Source: JBHEKP01 sp041859375
GTDB taxonomy: Bacteria > Hydrogenedentota > Hydrogenedentia > Hydrogenedentales > CAITNO01
Direction: 5' to 3'
Assembly (NCBI GenBank): GCA_041859375.1
Contig: JBHEKP010000246.1
Span: 1 to 6,489 of the forward strand
Length of the DNA: 6,489 nucleotides
In this document: piece after piece, positions 1 through 5,099 of the stretch
Layout: the number at the start of each line of letters is the position of its first letter
How positions within the stretch are numbered: position 1 is the first letter of the stretch
Notes under the pieces: generated by a model
The model's database searches: none
What the model saw: only the letters and a program-made list of their open reading frames with translations
What the model was told of the DNA's origin: nothing
Translations under genes and position numbers: made by a program

Positions 1-398
1 CCATTGCGGACGCCGCGAGTGTTCCCGGCGTGACCGTGCGGATGATTCACGCGCGGCGCACGGGTCTCACCCAAATCGCCGCGGAGATGCTCGACGCCGC
101 CGCCGTGGCGCTGGGCTCGCCCACGCTGAACGGGGCCATGATGCCCTCCATCGGCGCGCTGGCCACCTACCTGCGCGGGCTCAAGCCGTCGCCCAAGGCC
201 GCCGCCGCCTTCGGGTCCACGGGCTGGGCCAGGGGCGGCGCGGAGGACGCGCACGAGGCGCTGGCGGCGCTGAAGTGGGACGTGCTCCAGGAGCCAATAA
301 AGGCGCAGTACCGGCCCACGGACGAAATCCTGGGCAAGTGCCGCGAACTGGGCGCGCTGCTCGCCGCGAAGGCGCTGGAGCGGGCCGGAACGGCCTGA
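1..398 (+). CDS. Flavodiiron protein (A-type flavoprotein, FprA/ROO family), C-terminal flavodoxin domain, 5' partial
   Basis: The frame is open from base 3 and ends in TGA at 396-398, giving 131 visible residues. They match the second half of a flavodoxin domain as found at the C-terminus of A-type flavoproteins. The loop GSPTLNG is followed by a helix and a GLKP strand entry, then AFGSTGWARGG (third FMN loop), then KWDVLQEPIKAQYRPTDE and a final CRELG helix. In the family, this domain passes electrons from rubredoxin or another donor to an N-terminal beta-lactamase-like diiron centre that reduces O2 to water or NO to N2O in the cytoplasm. The diiron domain and the first FMN phosphate loop lie upstream of the window, so catalytic residues and O2/NO preference cannot be judged. 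A GTG at 30 is in frame but is not a credible start, because homologous sequence continues upstream. A lone flavodoxin is possible, but the loop spacing and tail favour a flavodiiron protein. Confidence 0.85.
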   Translation, partial: IADAASVPGVTVRMIHARRTGLTQIAAEMLDAAAVALGSPTLNGAMMPSIGALATYLRGLKPSPKAAAAFGSTGWARGGAEDAHEALAALKWDVLQEPIKAQYRPTDEILGKCRELGALLAAKALERAGTA

Positions 399-602
399 TC
401 AGCGGCCCCGCCGCAGCCAGTGCAGGAAGGGCCTGCGGAACTCCGGGCAGTTGTTGTCCCGGTTGATCACGGCGCACACGGCGGGCACCATCTCCAGCCG
501 GTGCGTCCCCTCCGAAAAGGAGCCCTTCTGCACCAGCCGTTTCTGGCAGCGGGCCTCCCCGTCTTCCCCCCGTTTGTGCCGGCATTCTTTGCACTGGTCC
601 AT
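399..602 (-). CDS. Small Cys-rich putative metal-binding protein (67 aa)
   Basis: This is a short minus-strand gene with no family name I can assign. It has five cysteines: C4 and C7 form an N-terminal CxxC (QCKECRHK), C19 follows in EARCQKR, and C43 and C52 flank INRDNN before CPEF. This CxxC...C...C...C layout ending in CxEF resembles small bacterial proteins that carry a zinc or iron-sulfur site, so a structural metal site is the likely role. It has no signal peptide or membrane segment, so it is probably cytoplasmic. The start ATG at 602-600 is preceded by a purine-rich GGGGGAA about 6 nt upstream. Its TGA (401-399) directly abuts the stop of the convergent flavoprotein gene. A strong hairpin lies 23 nt upstream of the start, between it and the oxidoreductase gene, so it may need its own promoter or readthrough. 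The composition and distinct Cys pattern make it more than a chance frame, but it is short. Confidence 0.6.
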   Translation of the reverse strand: MDQCKECRHKRGEDGEARCQKRLVQKGSFSEGTHRLEMVPAVCAVINRDNNCPEFRRPFLHWLRRGR

Positions 603-616
603 TGGGTCGTTCCCCC

Positions 617-657
617 AAAAATGACCGGGGCGCGGGGGTCAGCGCCCCGCGCCCCGG
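617..657 (-). terminator. GC-rich hairpin with T-tract, probable intrinsic terminator of the Gfo/Idh/MocA gene
   Basis: Bases 625-637 (CCGGGGCGCGGGG) pair perfectly with 645-657 (CCCCGCGCCCCGG), making a 13-bp stem with a 7-nt loop at 638-644. Read on the minus strand, the stem is followed by TCATTTTT (624-617). That is the layout of a Rho-independent terminator, starting 10 nt after the oxidoreductase stop. No T-tract follows on the plus strand, so it acts in one direction. The T-tract is short and offset by three bases, so efficiency may be partial. The next gene's ribosome binding site starts straight after it, so an attenuator-like role is possible. Confidence 0.65.
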
Positions 658-666
658 CAGCCTGTG

Positions 667-1920
667 TTATCCCTCGCGGATCTCGCGCTTTTCCGCGTCG
701 AAAATCATGCGGCGGTTCGCGTCAAAGGCGCGCATGGCCAGCACCACCGCCACGGCGTGCTGGTAGCCCGCGTCCATGGACGCGTTGGGCGTGCCGCCGC
801 TGCGGATGCACTGGAGCCAGTCCTGCACGTGGTCGGGCATGGCCGTCTCCTGCACCATCACCTTCTCCGCCTTGCGGCCGTCGGGCTTGCCCGCGCCCTC
901 CGAGGTCACGAAGGGGTGGTCCCAGTCCACCAGGTCCATGCAGGCCTGGCTGCCGAAGATGCGGAAGCTGTCGCCGCTGCCGTTGCCGCAGTTCGTCGAG
1001 TACGTCACCTGGAATTCGGGGTAGGTCCAGATGGCCTGCACGCAGTCCGGGCAGTCGAAATTGTTCTCGTCCTTCCAGGTGTAGGTGCCGCCCATGCACA
1101 CCGCGCTGATGGGGAACTGCGCGCCCGTGATGAAGTGGACCAGATCAATGAAGTGCGCGCCGTAGCCCGGCACGGTGCCGTCGGAGAAGGACCGGTAGCC
1201 GTACCAGCCGCTGTAGCGGATGGGGTGGAAGGGCTCCATGGGCCGGTCGAGGAGGAATTCCTTCCAGTCCACGTCCTCCTCCTTGACGTCCGGTTTCATC
1301 CGCGAGTACCAGTACGGGCGCGGATCGTTGCGCATCTGCTCGATGCGGCCCACCGTGCCCAGCGTGCCGGTCCGGTAAAGGTCGCGCGCCCCCGCCATGC
1401 TGGGCAGGCTCCGGAGCTGCGTGCCAATCTGCACCACCACGCCCGACGCCTTCACCGCGTCGTACGCCGCGTTCAGGCTCGCGATGTCCATGGAAAGCGG
1501 CTTCTCGCAGTACGCGTGCTTGCCCGCGTCGGCGGCGGCCTTCAGGTGCGTCGTGTGCTGGTGGTCGCACGAGGCGATCATCACCGCGTCCACGTTCTTG
1601 TCCGCAATCAGCTCCCGGTACGACGCGTACTGCGCCGCCTCCCGCCCGTACCAGTCCTTCGTCATCGCGGCGGCCTCCCTCGACGCCACCTTCCAAACGT
1701 CGCATACCGCCGTGATTTCAAGGTTCAGCTCCTTGTCCCAGCGGTGCGCGCCCGGCATGTGCGCGCCCCGGCCGCGCTCGCCGCAGCCGATGACGCCCAC
1801 GCCGATGCGGTCGTTCGCGCCGATCACCTTCGCGTAGCTCGACGCGCTCATGGCAACCGCGGCGCTGCCCGCGACGGCGGCCTGTTTCAAGAATTCCCGG
1901 CGGGTGGGTGTGGACTGCAT
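667..1920 (-). CDS. Gfo/Idh/MocA family oxidoreductase with Tat signal peptide
   Basis: This is a 417-residue NAD(P)-dependent oxidoreductase of the glucose-fructose oxidoreductase/inositol dehydrogenase family, usually acting on sugars, inositols or their derivatives. The N-terminus carries a twin-arginine motif (TRREFLK, residues 6-12) and an Ala-rich hydrophobic stretch to about 30, predicting Tat export of the folded, cofactor-loaded protein. The Rossmann fold begins at IGVGVIGCGERG (39-50), with the glycines of the dinucleotide-binding loop. NVDAVMIASCDHQH (109-122) and CEKPLS (138-143, the family EKP motif) follow. The C-terminal domain holds GYGAHFIDLVHF (252-263), containing the G..H..D motif whose His commonly takes part in catalysis, and ends with the usual HVQDWLQCIRSG helix (364-375). 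ATG at 1920 is chosen because AGGAGGT lies 6 nt upstream and it places the Tat motif at the N-terminus; the frame stays open upstream to 2025. The gene stands alone, so its substrate cannot be inferred. Exported members of this kind are abundant in Planctomycetes and related groups. Confidence 0.95.
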   Translation of the reverse strand: MQSTPTRREFLKQAAVAGSAAVAMSASSYAKVIGANDRIGVGVIGCGERGRGAHMPGAHRWDKELNLEITAVCDVWKVASREAAAMTKDWYGREAAQYASYRELIADKNVDAVMIASCDHQHTTHLKAAADAGKHAYCEKPLSMDIASLNAAYDAVKASGVVVQIGTQLRSLPSMAGARDLYRTGTLGTVGRIEQMRNDPRPYWYSRMKPDVKEEDVDWKEFLLDRPMEPFHPIRYSGWYGYRSFSDGTVPGYGAHFIDLVHFITGAQFPISAVCMGGTYTWKDENNFDCPDCVQAIWTYPEFQVTYSTNCGNGSGDSFRIFGSQACMDLVDWDHPFVTSEGAGKPDGRKAEKVMVQETAMPDHVQDWLQCIRSGGTPNASMDAGYQHAVAVVLAMRAFDANRRMIFDAEKREIREG

Positions 1921-1933
1921 GGCATGACCTCCT
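1921..1933 (-). promoter_or_regulatory. Strong Shine-Dalgarno deciding the oxidoreductase start
   Basis: On the minus strand, AGGAGGT (1933-1927) sits 6 nt before the ATG at 1920. An ATG at 1925-1923 is out of frame and too close to the site. This fixes the start at 1920 and excludes the longer upstream frame. Confidence 0.85.
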
Positions 1934-2108
1934 GTGTGTTCCCCCCTTCGGGGGCGGTTTCGCGTGTTGGGGCCGACTGCGGCGGCAACCCCTTGAGCGT
2001 GCCACACACGCCCCCCCCGCCGCAAACGGGGGCGAAGGCCCTAATCGCCGGGTAACAGGCGCGAAGGCACGCGGGCTTGGTGATGCGTATTGCCCCGGCA
2101 CGCTTTTT

Positions 2109-2138
2109 TGGAGTGCGGCGGCAACGACGCCGCTTTCC
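2109..2138 (+). repeat. REP-like palindromic element, copy A
   Basis: The copy starts TGGAGTGCGG and ends CCGCTTTCC. Its stem GCGGCG (2115-2120) pairs with CGCCGC (2128-2133) around the loop GCAACGA. It is preceded by six T (2104-2109). Copy B, on the other strand at 2184-2223, has the same ends and the same fold. Confidence 0.7.
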
Positions 2139-2183
2139 TGTTGGCACAAAAGGCCAGTCTCCGGGTATCCGTCAGGTTTTTCC

Positions 2184-2223
2184 GGAAAAGCGGTGTCGCG
2201 CTGCGCTTTGCCACCGCACTCCA
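2184..2223 (-). repeat. REP-like palindromic element, copy B (inverted partner)
   Basis: Read on the minus strand, it starts TGGAGTGCGG and ends CCGCTTTTCC, like copy A. Its stem is GCGGTG with CACCGC, so one base pair differs from copy A on both sides and pairing is kept. The loop is longer: relative to GCAACGA it carries a 9-nt GC-rich insertion between GCAA and CGA. The 45-nt spacer between the copies (2139-2183) includes half of the perfect 12-bp palindrome TTTTCCGGAAAA (2178-2189). The head-to-head pair has the geometry of a REPIN, a REP doublet mobilised in trans by a RAYT transposase. None is encoded here. Confidence 0.7.
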
Positions 2224-2263
2224 TACCGGATAGGCGGCATGTTCCCCCGCGCATACGGAAGAC

Positions 2264-2292
2264 TTATCGGGCGATTGGGGGGGACGCATAAT
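2264..2292 (+). promoter_or_regulatory. Possible sigma70-type promoter for the PhoD-like gene
   Basis: CATAAT at 2287-2292 matches five of six bases of the -10 consensus and stands out in GC-rich surroundings. Seventeen bases upstream, TTATCG (2264-2269) matches the -35 consensus at only three of six positions. Transcription would start about 100 nt before the ATG at 2407. The weak -35 makes this tentative. Confidence 0.3.
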
Positions 2293-2406
2293 TGCGCTGG
2301 ACCGGGGGCGGCGCGGGGGAATACCATGGGGGCGGCGGGCGCGGACGGGCCGCGCCCGGCAACCCATGCGCCGGTGCTTCGCGCCCCGGCGCGGCGGGGG
2401 AATGTC

Positions 2407-3759
2407 ATGCGGCGCTTTTCAAATGTGTGCGCGCTCTGCGCGGTGCTGTTGCTTCCGGCCCTTTCCGCTGTCGCCGCGCCCAGCGCTACGGGCAGCCCAC
2501 GGGTCATGCAGGGGCCGTGCGTCATGGCGGTCACCGCGGACACCATCCCCGTGTGGGTGCGCCTCAGCGGCGAATTCCCGGTGATGCTGGAATACGACAC
2601 CGACCCCGAATTTTCCGGACCGCGCCGCACGGAGGCGGTGACCCCCTCAAAGCAGGGCGGCGACCTCTGCGCCGTGCCGCGCATGACCGGCCTGCCCGCC
2701 GCCACGGTCTGCTATTACCGCATCCTCATTAACGGCAAGCCCGATCCCTACCTGAAACAGACCTGGCAGGCGCGCACCGCGCCCGCCGGTCCGGCGAAGT
2801 TCTCCTTCTGCTTCGGGTCGTGCCCGCGCGTGCAGGTTGACCCCGTCCAGCCCGTCTGGTACGGCATCGCGGAGGTCCAACCGGACCTGTTCTTCTGGAT
2901 TGGCGACAACATCTACGGCGACACCCTCGACCCGGAGATTCTGGCGGAGGAATACCGGCGGCAGTTGTACGTGGCCAGCCTGCTCCCCTTCCAGGCATCG
3001 GTGCCCCAGCTCGCCGTGTGGGACGACCACGACTTCGGCCTGAACGACCACGACCGCACCAACCCGATCAAGGAGCAGGCGCTGGAGGTGTTCAAGCGCT
3101 ACTGGCCCAACCCCGCCCACGGCCTGCCGGACACGCCCGGCGTCTTTTTCAAATACGCCTACGGCGGCGTGGACTTCTTTTTCCTGGACGACCGCTATCA
3201 CCGTGACCCGAACGCCGATCCCGACACCCCGGAAAAGACCCTGCTTGGCGCGGGGCAGCTCGCCTGGCTCAGGGAGGGGCTGGCGGGGAGCACGGCCCCC
3301 TTCAAGGTGCTTGTCAGCGGCAGCGGCTGGACCAGCGCCAAGGGCGCGGGCGGCGACTCCTGGGCCTCCTTTATCCACGAGCGCGACGCCCTCTTTGACT
3401 TCATCCGCGACCGGAACATCACCGGCGTGCTCCTCCTCTCCGGCGACACCCACGTGGGCGAGTTCAACGCCATCCCCCGGTCGGCTCAGGGCGGCTACGA
3501 CCTCTACGACCTCGTCAGCTCGCCCCTCGCCCAGACCGCCAACACCAACTGGCGTGAGCGCCACCCCGAACTGCGCGTGCGCACCCCCTACGAGGGCGTC
3601 AACGCCGGACTGGTCGAGTTCGACCTGACCGCCGCGCCGCCGACGGTGCGGATGAACCTCATCGACCGCGAGGGAAGGACCGTCTGGCAGCCCGTCACCC
3701 TCACCGCCGACGACCTGCGCAACGGCGTCGCCACCGCCGCGGAAAAGGCGGAAAAATAA
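2407..3759 (+). CDS. Secreted PhoD-like metallophosphoesterase (alkaline phosphatase D family)
   Basis: This 450-residue protein has a Sec signal peptide (MRRF, hydrophobic core at 8-22, likely cleavage near AVAA at 21-24). Residues 31-113 form the Fn3-like N-terminal domain typical of PhoD (GPCVMAVTADTIPVWVR to YYRILINGKPD). The catalytic domain runs from about 131 to 410. It shows FCFGSC (134-139), WIGDNIYGD (164-172), WDDHDFGLNDHD (205-216), FFFLDDRYH (257-265) and LLLSGDTHVGEFN (342-354), which are the metal-binding Asp, Asn and His motifs of the family. PhoD enzymes are periplasmic or extracellular phosphomono- or diesterases that use Ca and Fe and release phosphate from organic sources. 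The start at 2407 is preferred because it places the signal peptide at the N-terminus and has GGGGG 6 nt upstream. An in-frame ATG at 2326 with a near-identical ribosome site would add 27 residues and bury the signal. No Pho box was recognised. The next gene follows after 92 nt. Confidence 0.93.
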   Translation: MRRFSNVCALCAVLLLPALSAVAAPSATGSPRVMQGPCVMAVTADTIPVWVRLSGEFPVMLEYDTDPEFSGPRRTEAVTPSKQGGDLCAVPRMTGLPAATVCYYRILINGKPDPYLKQTWQARTAPAGPAKFSFCFGSCPRVQVDPVQPVWYGIAEVQPDLFFWIGDNIYGDTLDPEILAEEYRRQLYVASLLPFQASVPQLAVWDDHDFGLNDHDRTNPIKEQALEVFKRYWPNPAHGLPDTPGVFFKYAYGGVDFFFLDDRYHRDPNADPDTPEKTLLGAGQLAWLREGLAGSTAPFKVLVSGSGWTSAKGAGGDSWASFIHERDALFDFIRDRNITGVLLLSGDTHVGEFNAIPRSAQGGYDLYDLVSSPLAQTANTNWRERHPELRVRTPYEGVNAGLVEFDLTAAPPTVRMNLIDREGRTVWQPVTLTADDLRNGVATAAEKAEK

Positions 3760-3763
3760 GGGA

Positions 3764-3793
3764 TTGGAACCGGCCCGCCGGAAGGTGTATTAA
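3764..3793 (+). promoter_or_regulatory. Possible weak promoter before the TPR/EF-hand gene
   Basis: TTGGAA (3764-3769) and TATTAA (3788-3793), 18 nt apart, each match four of six consensus bases, in an otherwise GC-rich gap. I saw no terminator in the gap: CCGG/CCGG at 3770-3781 has a short stem and no T-run. The downstream gene could therefore be co-transcribed with phoD, driven from here, or both. Confidence 0.22.
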
Positions 3794-3851
3794 TTGGGCG
3801 GTGCCTGAAGTGCAACGCGGGGGATGGCACGCCCCGAAGGGAGGTGTCCTG

Positions 3852-5063
3852 ATGCTTCGTCTGGCCGCAATCACCGCGCTTTTCAGTTTGATCTTTTCCC
3901 TGCCGGCCCCGGCCATGTGGATGCAGCCGGATCAGGAGGGGGTGCCCCTGGATCGGCTGGTGGAAAACATGAACACCTACCTGGAAAAGCATCCGGAGGA
4001 CATGGAGGCGCGCCAGACGCTGGCGCGGATGTACAGCCTGGCCTATGCGCGGGACACGGAAAAGTTTGACGCATTCAGTCCCGACACGGCGGAGGGTTAC
4101 CTGAGGATATTCGACACGGGGGGCATGCCGCAGCCGGTGAACGGGGAGGTTTCCCAGGGCCGGGCGGGCTGTCTGGCGGAGGCCATACGCAATTACCGGT
4201 TGGTCAGCGGGAAAAAGGGCGATGACGCCCGCTGCCTGCTCGGACTGGGCTATGTGTATTTTGAGGCCGCCAAGGTGTTCCCCAAAACGGACTGGCCCGC
4301 CGCCAACGACCCCTTTGACAAGGAGGCGCAGACGGAGGGAAAAAATCCGGAATACTGGGAGGCGAAGGCGCTGGAGGCCTACCGCGGGGCCTTCGCCCTG
4401 GACAAAAGCCGGGAGGGCGGCGGCATCCACGCCTCAGTGGCCGAAGAGGCGGGCGCGGGGATTCTGAAAATCCTCAAAAAAAAGCCCGCCCCCACCGATG
4501 CGGAGCAGCGGGAGATGCGGAAAATCAAGCGCGCCCTGTCGATTATGGCAATGGCGCCCCGCGCGGTCACCCCTGTGGTCTTTTCGCTGGAGAACACGCC
4601 CCTGACCGGCCTGCTCGCGCCGGACCGCCGCGTGTCCTTTGATCTGGACGGCACGACACGGCCCATGCGCTGGACCTGGGTCAGCCGCAATGCGTGGATT
4701 CTGGCGTGGGATCCCGGGGGAACGGGGGTCATCACCTCGGGCCGCCAGTTGTTCGGCGGGGTGACCTGGTGGATGTTCTGGAAAAACGGCTACAAGGCGC
4801 TGGCCGCGCTGGACGACAACGGCAACGGCTGGCTGGAGGGGCGCGAGCTCGACGGGATTGCGGCATGGCGCGACGGCAACGGCAACGGTCTGTCCGATCC
4901 GGGCGAGGTCAGGCCGGTCCGCGCCCTGGGTGTCACCGGCATCAACACCATCCAGAGCGGCATGGAGCAGGGCATGCCCTGCTCGGCGCGGGGCATCCGG
5001 CTGGCCGACGGCGGGAGTGTCGCCACCTATGACTGGATCAGCGACGGCGTTCCGGCCAAATAG
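3852..5063 (+). CDS. Secreted TPR-like protein with C-terminal EF-hand (RTX-tail-like) domain
   Basis: This 403-residue protein starts with a Sec signal peptide (MLRLAAITALFSLIF, likely cleavage after LPAPA at residue 21). Residues about 31-235 are helical, with TPR-like pieces: ENMNTYLEKHPEDMEARQTLARMY (38-61), a lone GLGYVYFEAAKVF helix (131-143) and KALEAYRGAFALDK (172-185). Residues 241-366 resemble the calcium-binding module found near the end of large RTX or cadherin-like proteins: FDLDG (263-267), a degenerate loop DPGGTG (287-292) leading to RQLFGG, then GYKALAALDDNGNGWLEGRE, whose EF-hand loop is D321, N323, N325, G326, E332, and a second loop at D341, N343, N345, G346, E352. Calcium binding is therefore likely in the last two loops. 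Seven Trp lie within 274-310. GGGAGGTG (3839-3846) sits 5 nt before the ATG, and a small hairpin (3818-3822 with 3832-3836) precedes it. The next gene follows after 36 nt. The function is unknown; an extracytoplasmic protein-interaction role is inferred. Confidence 0.88.
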   Translation: MLRLAAITALFSLIFSLPAPAMWMQPDQEGVPLDRLVENMNTYLEKHPEDMEARQTLARMYSLAYARDTEKFDAFSPDTAEGYLRIFDTGGMPQPVNGEVSQGRAGCLAEAIRNYRLVSGKKGDDARCLLGLGYVYFEAAKVFPKTDWPAANDPFDKEAQTEGKNPEYWEAKALEAYRGAFALDKSREGGGIHASVAEEAGAGILKILKKKPAPTDAEQREMRKIKRALSIMAMAPRAVTPVVFSLENTPLTGLLAPDRRVSFDLDGTTRPMRWTWVSRNAWILAWDPGGTGVITSGRQLFGGVTWWMFWKNGYKALAALDDNGNGWLEGRELDGIAAWRDGNGNGLSDPGEVRPVRALGVTGINTIQSGMEQGMPCSARGIRLADGGSVATYDWISDGVPAK

Positions 5064-5099
5064 CACCACAACAACACCAACCCGTGGAGGGGTGAGAAT

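Larger units (their letters stand above)
1934..2406. other. Divergent intergenic region between the oxidoreductase and phosphatase genes
   Basis: About 470 bases separate the two divergent genes and must hold promoters for both. Bases 1942-1954 form a small hairpin (CCCCC, TTC, GGGGG), which lies just upstream of the Shine-Dalgarno in the minus-strand mRNA. Bases 2011-2018 are a run of eight C. Two inverted REP-like hairpins occupy 2109-2223, a weak sigma70-like promoter for the plus strand is at 2264-2292, and a duplicated ribosome-binding/start segment lies at 2314-2328 and 2395-2409. I found no convincing minus-strand promoter: the region is too G+C-rich for a clear -10/-35 pair. Open frames here have no recognisable protein content and look like non-coding sequence. 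Confidence 0.6.

Noticed and set aside
664..2055. 463-codon plus-strand open frame opposite the oxidoreductase
   Set aside because: It mirrors the Gfo/Idh/MocA gene, is rich in Arg/His/Val/Ala without motifs, and has no supported start. The minus-strand gene has Tat, Rossmann and EKP motifs.
2083..2109. Possible plus-strand terminator ending in six T before REP copy A
   Set aside because: Pairing of GCGT with ACGC is short and broken by mismatches, and no plus-strand gene ends upstream of it.
2109..2223. Terminal inverted repeats of a tiny insertion element (MITE)
   Set aside because: No flanking target-site duplication could be seen. Each half folds on its own, which suits a REP doublet better, though a MITE is not fully excluded.
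2077..2406. Upstream extension of the PhoD reading frame
   Set aside because: It runs through the REP-like repeats and low-complexity Gly/Ala/Arg coding. The signal peptide begins at 2407.
2647..3564. 305-codon minus-strand open frame opposite the PhoD gene
   Set aside because: It is a Val/Glu/Gly-rich shadow of a gene whose catalytic motifs are all on the plus strand.
3588..4430. 280-codon minus-strand open frame spanning the PhoD end and the EF-hand gene start
   Set aside because: It crosses an intergenic gap and two real genes, with no ribosome site or domain content.
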